From Mauremys mutica (taxonomy: Eukaryota; Chordata; Testudines; Geoemydidae), in assembly GCF_020497125.1 (NCBI RefSeq), contig NC_059076.1, positions 9,973,951 through 10,037,950 of the forward strand: a stretch of DNA of 64,000 nucleotides, read 5' to 3'. The notes beneath the pieces are model-generated. The model had not been told where the DNA came from, did not search any database, and saw only the letters and a program-made list of their open reading frames with translations. Shown here piece after piece: positions 56,026 to 64,000 of the stretch. Both the position numbers and the translations under genes were made by a program. Numbering within the stretch: the stretch's first letter is position 1; the number at the start of each line of letters is the position of its first letter.

Positions 56026-56659
56026 GCAGCATGATGCAAGAGGGAGCTCAGGCTGGTGGATCAGAGGGGAAGGGCTCCCCTTGTTGACAAGGAGAGCACA
56101 GAGTGCACAAGCAAAGGCAGAATGCATCCCAAAGTTTTGGAGAATGTACCCTTTTTAGTATTTGTTATTCAGTATCCTAATTTGGACCACATCAGCTGCT
56201 CCAGTGCACCCAAACACCACAGCTATGGGCACAGTATAATAACCTAAGCAGAATAGAATGTTCTTCACTCCTGGTCACTTTGGCCTTGTCTACACTACAA
56301 GACTATTTCGAATCTACTTAAGTCGAATTTGTGGATTCGACCTTATGAAGTCGAATTTGTGTATCCACAGTAAATACACTAATTCGAATTTCCGAGTCCA
56401 CATTAACAGGGCCGGCATCGACTTTCGAAGTGGTGCACTGTGGGAAGCTATCCCACAGTTCCCGCAGTCCCCGCTGCCCACTGGAATGCTGGGTAGAGCT
56501 CCCAATGCCTGCTGGGGGAAAAAATGTGTCGAGGGTGGTTTTGGGTAACTGTCGTCATCGAACCGTCAATCACGCCCTCCCTCCATGAAAGCGCCAGCGG
56601 GAAATCTGTTCGCGCACTTTTCTAGTCGGTTACAGTGCGGACGCCACAGCACTGCGAGC

Positions 56660-57931
56660 ATGGAGCCCGCTGCGATCATCGCTGCACTTATGGCCGTTGT
56701 CAACTCCTCGCACCTTATCGTCCACCTCTTCCACAGTCAGCTGCTGAGAAATCGGGCGAGGAGGCTCCGGCAGCGCGGTGAGGAGAGTGGTGCAGACCTC
56801 TCAGAAAGCAGGGTATGCCGCGCAGTGGAGATCATGGTGGCAATGGGTCAAGTTCATGGTGTGGAACGGCGATTCTGGGCCCGGGAAACAAGCACGGACT
56901 GGTGGGACCGCATAGTGCTGCAGGTCTGGGATGAATCACAGTGGCTGCGAAACTTCAGGATGTGTAAGGGCACTTTCCTTGAACTCTGTGACTTGTTGGC
57001 CCCTGCCCTGAAGCGCCAGGACACACGGATGCGAGCAGCCCTGAGTGTGCAGATGCGAGTGGCCATAGCCCTCTGGAAACTTGCAACGCCAGACAGCTAC
57101 CGGTCAGTAGCGAACCACTTTGGCGTGGGCAAATCTACCATGGGGGTTGCTGTGATTCAAGTAGCCCACGCAATCGTTGAGCAACTGCTCTCAAAGGTAG
57201 TGACCCTGGGAAACGTCCAGGTCGTCATAGATGGCTTCGCCGTGATGGGATTCCCAAACTGCGGTGGGGCTATAGATGGGACTCACATCCCTATCCTGGC
57301 ACCAGCCCACGAGGCCAGCCAGTATATTAACCGAAAGGGCTACTTTTCAATGGTGCTGCAAGCACTGGTGGACCATAGGGGACGTTTTACCAACATCTTC
57401 GTCGGGTGGGCGGGCAAGGTTCATGACGCGCGTGTGTTCAGGAACTCTGGTCTGTTTAGACGCCTCCAGGCAGGAACTTTCTTCCCGGACCACAAAATAA
57501 CGGTTGGGGATGTGCAGATGCCTACAGTGATCCTCGGGGACCCAGCCTACCCGCTAATGCCCTGGCTCATGAAGCCCTATACAGGCGCCTTGGACAGTGA
57601 GAAGGAACTCTTCAACTACCGGCTGAGCAAGTGCAGAATGGTGGTGGAGTGTGCTTTCGGACGTCTTAAGGGGAGGTGGCGGAGCTTACTGACTCGCTCG
57701 GACATCAGCGAAAAGAATATCCCCGTAGTTATTGCTGCTTGCTGTGTGCTCCACAATGTCTGTGAGAGCAAGGGCGAGACCTTTTCGGCCGGATGGGAGG
57801 TTGAGGCAAATCGCCTGGCTGCTGTTTACGCTCAGCCAGACACCCGTGCCGAAAGAATATCCCAGCGGGAAGCGCTGTGTATCCGGGAGGCTTTGAAAGC
57901 AAGTTTCCTCGGAGAGCAGGGTAACCTATGA
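56660..57931 (+). CDS. PIF/Harbinger (HARBI1-like) DDE transposase
   Basis: Predicted 423-residue nuclease that would cut and join the element ends. I chose the ATG at 56660 (Met-Glu-Pro-Ala-Ala-Ile-Ile); an in-frame ATG 25 codons upstream at 56585 lies in sequence that looks like leader. An N-terminal helical region, with a helix-turn-helix-like part around SYRSVANHFGVGKST (about 146-160), precedes the catalytic core. The acid triad is visible: AIDGTH (Asp near 206), GDPAYPL (Asp near 294) and VVECAFGRLKGRWR (Glu near 330), plus the conserved GKVHDARVFRNS. No frameshift or stop. AATAAA follows at 58076-58081. Harbinger transposases need the Myb-like partner for nuclear import and end recognition; that gene lies downstream on the other strand. 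Confidence 0.93.
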   Translation: MEPAAIIAALMAVVNSSHLIVHLFHSQLLRNRARRLRQRGEESGADLSESRVCRAVEIMVAMGQVHGVERRFWARETSTDWWDRIVLQVWDESQWLRNFRMCKGTFLELCDLLAPALKRQDTRMRAALSVQMRVAIALWKLATPDSYRSVANHFGVGKSTMGVAVIQVAHAIVEQLLSKVVTLGNVQVVIDGFAVMGFPNCGGAIDGTHIPILAPAHEASQYINRKGYFSMVLQALVDHRGRFTNIFVGWAGKVHDARVFRNSGLFRRLQAGTFFPDHKITVGDVQMPTVILGDPAYPLMPWLMKPYTGALDSEKELFNYRLSKCRMVVECAFGRLKGRWRSLLTRSDISEKNIPVVIAACCVLHNVCESKGETFSAGWEVEANRLAAVYAQPDTRAERISQREALCIREALKASFLGEQGNL

Positions 57932-58075
57932 CTCTCCACTTGATTTTAAGAGAAGCTGATCCTGGGCCTGTGTCTGTATGTGTTGAGTGAGATCTGCGGT
58001 TACATACCCCGTTCTCCAAGTTTCCCCCACTTCCAAAACACGTTTTAAAACAAATTAAACGGAACAGTTATTGTT

Positions 58076-58081
58076 AATAAA
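58076..58081 (+). terminator. Poly(A) signal of the transposase gene
   Basis: AATAAA 145 bases after the transposase stop codon. Confidence 0.6.
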
Positions 58082-58795
58082 TCTTTCTTTTACTTTGCAT
58101 TTCTGTTCAGGGTTTGAAACATGGACGCATACTGTGCTGGGTACGGTGTGCACTGATGTACAGACCGCTTGTACAATACAGGACGGACAGCCTCCTGCTC
58201 CTACATAGGTCTCTGGGGTGGGGGACGGTTTCAAGTGGTTGTGCATGTAGGGGTGGGTTTGCAGGAAGGGGCGAGTGGTGCCGTCTTTGGATAGGGATTT
58301 GGATGCAGGCTCTGGGCTGTGGGTTTGGGCGTAGGAAGGGGTGAGGGGTGTGGGGGAAGGGTGAGTATCTGTCCGTGGATGAGGGCTCTTGTTGGGGCTC
58401 AGGGCAGCAGAGAGGCTCGTTGCTACGGTGGAAGTGCATGGTAAGGGCAGCATGCCTTAACATTAGGGGGTGGCAGGCGCTAGGACCGTGGACAAGCGTA
58501 TACATCACAGAATGACCCGGGGCAGCATACACCACACAGAGTGACCCTGGTGACTACTGACTGCAGTCTGTGTGTGCCCTGCAGTTGATCCTGCCCCCGA
58601 TAGTCTGTACCCTGCTAATGTAGGCTATCCCGTGCAATTATAAATCCCCTGCCCCCCCCCCTACATACACAGTCTTCTGACACGAAAGACGTGACGGAAA
58701 GAGTGAACAACAGCAAACAGCTTTTCTTAATCTACTACATAGTGGGGTGATGAAACTTGGATTTGGGACTGGGTGATCCTGTAAGGGAAGCGCTT

Positions 58796-60699
58796 CTACA
58801 CAGTTATAGCGTCAGAGGTGTGTGGTACATTAGCGCTCAGCTGTGGTGCAGTGACAGTTCTCACGGCCCCTACCGCCCCTCCGTCTTGTAATTTTCGGTG
58901 AGGGGGGACAGGACTTCTTGGCGTTGGAGGGTGGTTGCAGATACAGTGCAGGGGGGCTCTCTTCTCCTGCCTGCGGTCCTGCAGAACATCAACAAGGCGC
59001 CGGAGCGTGTCCGTTTGCTCCCTCATTAGCCCAAGCAGCGTTTGAGTCGCCTGCTGGTCTTCCTGCCGCCACCTGTCCTCCCGTTCGCTGTGTGAGCGCT
59101 GCTGCTGAGAGAGGGTCTCCCTCCACTGGCTCTGCTGGGCCGCCTCGGCTCTGGAGCAGGCCATCAGTTCCGCGAACATCTCGTCCCGAGTCTTTTTCTT
59201 TCGCCGCCTAATCTGAGCCAGCCTCTGCGAGGGGGATGCCGGGGCAGTCCGGGAAAGAGCAGAAGCTGTGTGATGGGAAACAGTAAGTGATTTCCTTGAA
59301 CAGATACATGTTTGCGAACAGTGAACACAGTCTAGTCAGTTTCTCTGAACAAGACCATACAGGGCACCAAGTTCCACGAGATCTCAGGACAAGTTCGAGA
59401 TTTCGGAATACGCTCTCATTGGCGGCACCATTGCACAGGAGAGCGGACAAGCGGGGAGAGACAGCTGAATCCGTCTTGCAGACAGTCCTGGTAAGCCTTA
59501 AAGTAGATAATGCTTATCAGTTAGTGGATAGCTGTGCTCTCCTGCTAAAGGCAATCTGGAAAGCAGAAAGGCTGAGCCTTTTCCAGCCCCTCCCGCCAGT
59601 GCACGGGAAAGATCAATGTATGCTTGTTCTCTGTGGCCTCCAGCACGTGGCTGTTAAGCGAGGGTCGTTGTTATGCAACCTAATTTTATACCATTAACAA
59701 TAGTAACAATACACTAATTGCCCTACTTAGATGCAGCCTGTCCAGAACGACATCACCCTGAGGCGGGTCACTAGGAATCAGAGAGAGCGGATGCTAAGGG
59801 AAGCCCTGCACAGACCAGGACCATATGCAGCAATGCTGGTGGAGGCGATGATTCCTCTCTACATTAGGATGTCCTGGCGCGGAAGAGTGTGCTTCCACGG
59901 AGCACCCAATAAGGCACCTCTCCCCAGGAACCTCCTGCGGAGGCTTTTCGAGCAGCTCTCTGAGAGCTTTGTTGAACTGTCCCAAGAGGATTATTGTTCA
60001 ATCCCTATATGTGTGGACCTACTATTTATATAGTTTGACATTTAAATTTTTTTATATGGTATTTCTATTTTTTCTATACCTGTTTTTTAAAAAATAAATG
60101 TTTCCATGTTTATAGCACTTACCGCCTGATCCTTCCCCTGATTCTGAGTCCGGGTTAACGGGCGGGGATGGTTGGTAGGGGATCTCTGTGAGGGTGATGA
60201 AGAGATCCTGGCTGTCAGGGCAAGCGGTATTGTGTTCGCTGTTGCCTGCGCCGTCCTCCACAAACCCTTCCTCATCTTCCCCATCGGCGAACATCGCCGA
60301 GGAACTGTCCAGGTACACTATGCCATCCTCAGAGTCCACGGTCACTGGTGGGGCAGTGGTGGCAGACCCACCGAGAATGGCATGCAGTGCCTCGTAGAAG
60401 CGGCATGTCTGGGGCTGTGCTCCGGAGCGTCCGTTTGCCGCTCTGACTTTTTGGTAACCTTGTCTCAGGTCCTTGACTTTCACGCGGCACTGCATCGCAT
60501 CCCGGCTGTATCCTTTGTCTATCATGGCTTTGGAGACCTTCTCGAAGGTCTTTGCATTCTGCTTGTTGGAGCGCAGCTCCGAGAGCACAGACTCCTCGCC
60601 CCACACAGCGATCAGATCCATGACTTCCCGGTCAGTCCATGCTGGGGACCTCTTTCTATTCTTGGATTGCCCGGACTCCTCTGCTGGAGAGCTCTGCAT
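58796..60699 (-). CDS. Harbinger Myb/SANT-like DNA-binding partner, two exons
   Basis: Predicted 348-residue protein from exon 1 (60699-60123) and exon 2 (59265-58796). The donor reads GCG|GTAAGTGC and the acceptor CATCACACAG|CT. Splicing keeps the frame: the split codon becomes Ala and the protein continues Ser-Ala-Leu-Ser-Arg-Thr. I chose the ATG at 60697-60699. A trihelix/Myb-SANT domain spans about residues 14-115, with AWTDREVMDLIAVWGEES and the later QCRVKVKDLRQGYQ and TCRFYEALHAILGG. An acidic stretch (DGEDEEGFVEDGAG) follows. Exon 2 gives a basic RRRKKKTR patch and a long Gln/Glu/Arg-rich likely coiled coil. In this family the partner binds the element ends and carries the transposase into the nucleus. 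Confidence 0.88.
59266..60122 (-). other. Intron of the Myb-like gene
   Basis: 857 bases from GTAAGTGC to CACACAG on the minus strand. It contains the opposite-strand ORF at 59731-60033, which is unusual for a transposon intron. Confidence 0.75.
59731..60033 (+). CDS. Possible third element protein, 100 residues
   Basis: An intact ATG frame of 100 codons lying wholly inside the Myb intron on the opposite strand. The protein starts MQPVQNDITLRRVTRNQRER, is basic in its first half, and ends LSQEDYCSIPICVDLLFI; I recognise no domain. The ATG directly follows 'gccctacttag', a possible splice acceptor with 'cactaat' as branch site. A possible donor, CCTG|GTAAGCC, lies at 59490/59491. An upstream open frame (59287-59490, 68 codons) ends exactly in phase with it. 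The two together would give 168 residues. Chance ORFs of this size do occur in the window, so it could be spurious. Confidence 0.35.
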   Translation: MQPVQNDITLRRVTRNQRERMLREALHRPGPYAAMLVEAMIPLYIRMSWRGRVCFHGAPNKAPLPRNLLRRLFEQLSESFVELSQEDYCSIPICVDLLFI

Positions 60700-61092
60700 C
60701 GTTGCAGGTGCTGCGGAGCTTGCCCCGATGTCCAACCAGGACGTCAGATTCAAAGTGCCCAGACAGGAAAAGGAATTCAAATTTTCCCGGGTCGTTTCCT
60801 GTGTGGCTGGTCAGAGCATCCAAGCTCGGACTGCTGTCCAGAGCGTCAACAGAGTGGTGCAGTGTGGGATAGCTCCCGGAGCTACTAAGTTCGATTAGCA
60901 TCCACACCTAGCCTAATTCGAGCTAGCCATGTCGAATTTAGCGCTACTCCACCTGTCGGGGTGGAGTACCAAATTCGAACTAAAGAGCCCTCTAGTTCGA
61001 ATTAAATGGCTTCCTGGTGTGGACGGTTGAGCGGTTAGTTCGAATTAACGCTGCTAAATTCGAATTAAATTCCTAGTGTAGACCAGGCCTTT

Positions 61093-62558
61093 GTGTTGTC
61101 CACTAGGCTCTGATGCACCTCAGTATAGTTATAAATGACCCGTTTCCTCAATATTTTTTAGTCCAGTGCTATGGATAGTGTCTCTTATTGGCTCCAAAAT
61201 TAATTCAAAACTTTATTGGAAGGAAATCCAGTAGATGAAGGAAATAGGATTGTGACAATTATGGATTGGTGACTAACTGCTGAAACATTTTGGACAAGTG
61301 ACAATTTCTGAAAGTGCTATCTGGGAGAGCTGCCAATATGGAATTATAATAGTCACTCTGTGGACTGACAAGACAGTGTCATGAACTGGTGTTTGCAAGT
61401 GAGGGGCAAGATTTTGATGGCAGAGGGAAGCCTTTATCACCTAATTCAGATGGGAGTCAAAAGATAAATGGAAGCCCTTTCATAAAGATTGCTAAGTTGC
61501 CTAGCAACTAGAGGAGGCACTATTACCATAAGTTTTACAAAAAGCGATGACACCTTTGAGAATATTTCCGTTTTCTGGAAAGCGAGCAATTACCAGCAGC
61601 TTCTTTTGAGAATCGGATTTTGTAAGCATTGCAAATACAGATGCCATAGATGGAATCCACAACTTTAGTTCTGCAGGGAAAGAAAAAATCTGCCCAGCAT
61701 CTACATAGAAATGAGCCTTAGGTGACAGAGTCATAGGAGAACATATAATGGCTGGAAACTTAAATTGAAAACTACAGAAAATTGAAAATTATAGAACCTC
61801 GGGGAGCACCACAGTGTCTCAGCAAGTCTGCACTCAAAATAACTGAAGAGAAAATGGATACAGTCTGGTGCGGTACAAGTGGTAAATGAGGAGCAATCAA
61901 TGGGGAAATACTGAGAATTAGTGGGAGAAAATTCTTGCACCTGTGTTGTTGGTGGGAGTCCAGTACTAGGTTCAGAATACCCACTTGGGCTGCTATATGG
62001 CAGCATTGCAACTGACAATGAGAGCTCAAACAGCTGCCAAAAAGAGCAGTGCAAGGCTGCAGGCTAAGAATTGATTTTATAGAGTTTGCTGCCCCATTCC
62101 ATATGTTGTAATAAGTAACAACAAGAAAAGTATTTCAAATTATTTGCAGTTTTACACCAGGAATTATAATTATCCTCATTCATTTGTTGCCTCTTCCCCG
62201 TTGCCTTGCTTCAATTCTGCAAGGGTAGGGGGATGCTATTCTGGTAATCTCTTCAATAGCTAGAGTCACATGAGTTTAACCTCAGTGCAGTGCAGGAGTC
62301 AGGTGAGATTGCCATAGCCTGCTGGTGTGCAGAGGTCCACAGACAAGAAGATGATCTCCTGGAGTCTCATCTAATGTCCATTTGAGGTCAGTGGGTTTCC
62401 CTCGATTGACTTTACTGGGTACTGAATTGGGTTGTTGGAGAGAAATTTCAGTAAAGGGCCTCTGATGTTGCTAGTAGAAAGAGAAACTATGGCAGGTAAC
62501 ATGTAAGATGGAGATTTGGAGGATTAAGAGGAAATCTGAGTAGAAAAAAATTAAACAC
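61093..62558. other. No feature recognised
   Basis: AT-rich, no gene. The 107-codon minus frame at 61731-62054 has no recognisable domain. Confidence 0.35.
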
Positions 62559-62827
62559 ATGAGCTGGTCGAAAGATAAGGTTTTCATTCCATGGAAACTT
62601 TTGACAAATAGTATTTGTTTCATTCTCGTCAAATTTTCCATGGAAAATTCTGACCTTTTCTAGAAATATTGAAAATTACAGTGTTTCAGTTTTGGGGCAT
62701 TCTGTTTTTTTAATTAAATATGGAAATTTTGCATAGAAAACAGATACTTTTGTGAAAAAAATGTGTTTAATTGAAAACTCAATTTTCCATCCAAACAGTT
62801 TCAGTGGAAAATGTCCAACCAGCCCTA
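62559..62827. mobile_element. AT-rich hAT-type MITE, 269 bp
   Basis: Ends are ATGAGCTGGTCGAAA and TTTTCCATCC...CCAACCAGCCCTA (complement TAGGGCTGGTTGG). Flanks TTAAACAC (62551-62558) and ATAAACAT (62828-62835) match at 6 of 8 positions. Unlike 3442-3837, it has no tRNA-like centre. No gene. Confidence 0.6.
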
Positions 62828-62835
62828 ATAAACAT

Positions 62836-63788
62836 AAATAACAATTTTTAAGTATATTAGAAGTAAGAAGACTGTAAGAAATCCAGTGGGTCAGCTAGAC
62901 TTCAGAGTCATCAATCTTCACAGTGCTTGATGGGGAAATATCTATCTCCAGAGTTGCTCTGTGCAGGTAATAAAGTTGAGACACTGTCAGATACTCAGGT
63001 GTCAAAAGAGGAAGTGATAGAACGAATTGACAAATATGAAACTCATCCAAAGCCTATTGTAATCAGTGTAAACCTCTGAGGTATTTTCAATAATAAACTT
63101 TATCCCTATTTGGCTCCAGAGTTTCTCATCTAAAACATCTAAAACAACTGAGTGAAATGCATTTTTGTGTCTGTGCAGGTTAACTTAATTGTTCCATTAC
63201 CAGGACAAAATTATTCCGCCTGCTTCTCAGTTACAGTCACCGACAGCACTCAGGCTTGTGGGAACGAGAATGCTATTAACCACATAGTGATGTCCTAGTC
63301 TGGGGAGAAGTTACTTCTTGGTTCATCCTTGCATGTCAGTCAACCGGGATAGCATTTTAAAGGAGACCCAGGAGAAAGTCATCTTAATGGAGCATCCCTT
63401 ATTGACTTGTTAGCTAAGGATTAAAAAAGGGCCCTTGCAACAAAGATTCCCAGCCCTTTTCTCCTTCAAAACCAACAGCTCATTGTGTGAGGGCTGGGAG
63501 GTTAAGTCAGACTCCAATTAGACTAGTAGGCTGATGAAGTATATCTGTAATGCTTTTGTCTAATGACTCTGGGGGAGGGCGCAGGGGAGAGAAACAAGAA
63601 TAGAGCCACTTGTCTCTTTCCTGCCAGGCTTTGAGGGCCTAGTCCAAAGTCCATTAAAGGTGTTGACTTTAATGGGCACTACATGAAGCTATTTTAAGTA
63701 CCCTCTTTAATTTTTTTTATACATGGATGAAAATGGTTGATAAATTTGCATCTTTTGGGTTAAAGTATCTATTTGGAAGGTTATACTT
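62836..63788. other. No feature recognised
   Basis: No gene or clear repeat boundary. Confidence 0.4.
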
Positions 63789-64000
63789 CAGGGGTGGGCA
63801 AACTTTTTGGCCTGAGGGCCACATCTGGGTATAGAAATTGTATGGCAGGCCATGAATGCTCACGAAATTGGGATTGAGGTGTGGGAGGGGATGAGGGCTC
63901 CGGCCGGAGGTGCAGGCTCTGGGGTGGGGCTAGGGATGAGGGGTTTGAGATGCAGGAGGAGGCTCTGGGCTGGGACCTAGGGGTTCGGAGGGTGGGAGGG
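63789..64000 (+). mobile_element. hAT-type repeat, cut by the window end
   Basis: Starts CAGGGGTGGGCAAACTTTTT and continues 'ggcctgagggccacatctgg', then repeated 'ggggtg'/'ggctctggg' phrases. The CAGGGGTGG start is the same type as 43823-44209. The right end is outside the window. Confidence 0.75.

Larger units (their letters stand above)
56282..61089 (+). mobile_element. Complete PIF/Harbinger DNA transposon
   Basis: Terminal inverted repeats are GGCCTTGTCTACACTA and the complement of GGCCTGGTCTACACTA (one mismatch in 16), flanked by TTT at 56279-56281 and 61090-61092. Between them are an intact transposase gene (plus strand) and an intact Myb-like gene (minus strand, two exons), the two-protein content of autonomous Harbinger elements. 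Both subterminal regions carry many TTCGAA/TCGAATT words. CpG sites are well kept. Integrity at both ends and in both genes suggests recent or possibly continuing activity. Confidence 0.92.

Noticed and set aside
58055..58535. Minus-strand frames of 132 and 142 codons
   Set aside because: Lie in the spacer between the convergent Harbinger genes; Pro/Ser/His-rich low-complexity translations with no family signal.
60172..60898. Plus-strand frame of 238 codons
   Set aside because: Antisense shadow of Myb-like exon 1; the minus-strand frame has the recognisable domain and splice site.

Overview
The window looks like a gene-poor stretch of a reptile nuclear genome, most likely a turtle and probably a cryptodire. 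This rests on the repeats: a tRNA-derived SINE whose 3' tail matches the CR1 3' end (the arrangement known for the tortoise Pol III SINE), CR1 LINE 3' ends with ATTCTATG tails, an RTE-like LINE, many PIF/Harbinger, hAT and Tc1/mariner-type elements, and several solo LTRs with 5-bp target duplications. I see no host protein-coding exon, rRNA or functional tRNA gene. Every convincing coding region belongs to a mobile element.

Layout. 1-9.5 kb: old LINE-like sequence, a CR1 3' end, an AT-rich hAT-type element, and a 1.6-kb internally deleted Harbinger copy sitting inside an older MIR-like SINE, followed by the tRNA-derived SINE. 9.5-15.6 kb: old repeats and unremarkable sequence. 15.6-20.3 kb: three solo LTRs (15655-16346, 16959-17907, 19251-20296), each with a 5-bp duplication; the third carries about ten copies of a 49-50 bp GC-rich tandem unit. 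20-39 kb: AT-rich MITEs, a foldback repeat, LTR-like pieces, short palindromic repeats, and a low-repeat AT-rich block near 34 kb that may be conserved noncoding DNA. 39.6-44.2 kb: a GC-rich TATA-containing repeat and four small DNA transposons with recognisable ends.

Two large elements dominate the right third. First, a 4.1-kb RTE-like LINE on the minus strand (47904-52010) is bounded by a perfect 13-bp target duplication. Its endonuclease/reverse transcriptase frame of about 1,110 codons is open except for one stop. Second, a 4.8-kb PIF/Harbinger transposon (56282-61089) has 16-bp terminal inverted repeats with one mismatch, a TTT duplication, an intact DDE transposase on the plus strand, and an intact two-exon Myb/SANT-type protein gene on the minus strand. 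The two genes converge. Inside the Myb intron, on the opposite strand, is a further 100-codon ORF preceded by a plausible in-phase exon; it may be a third element gene.

How the parts relate. In PIF/Harbinger systems the transposase and the Myb-like partner act together on the element ends. The complete copy therefore could supply proteins for the shorter copies here with the same end core (7329-8967, 40330-40628, 43117-43351). The LINEs likewise supply machinery for SINEs with matching tails. Element-family names come from recognised sequence patterns, not a database search.
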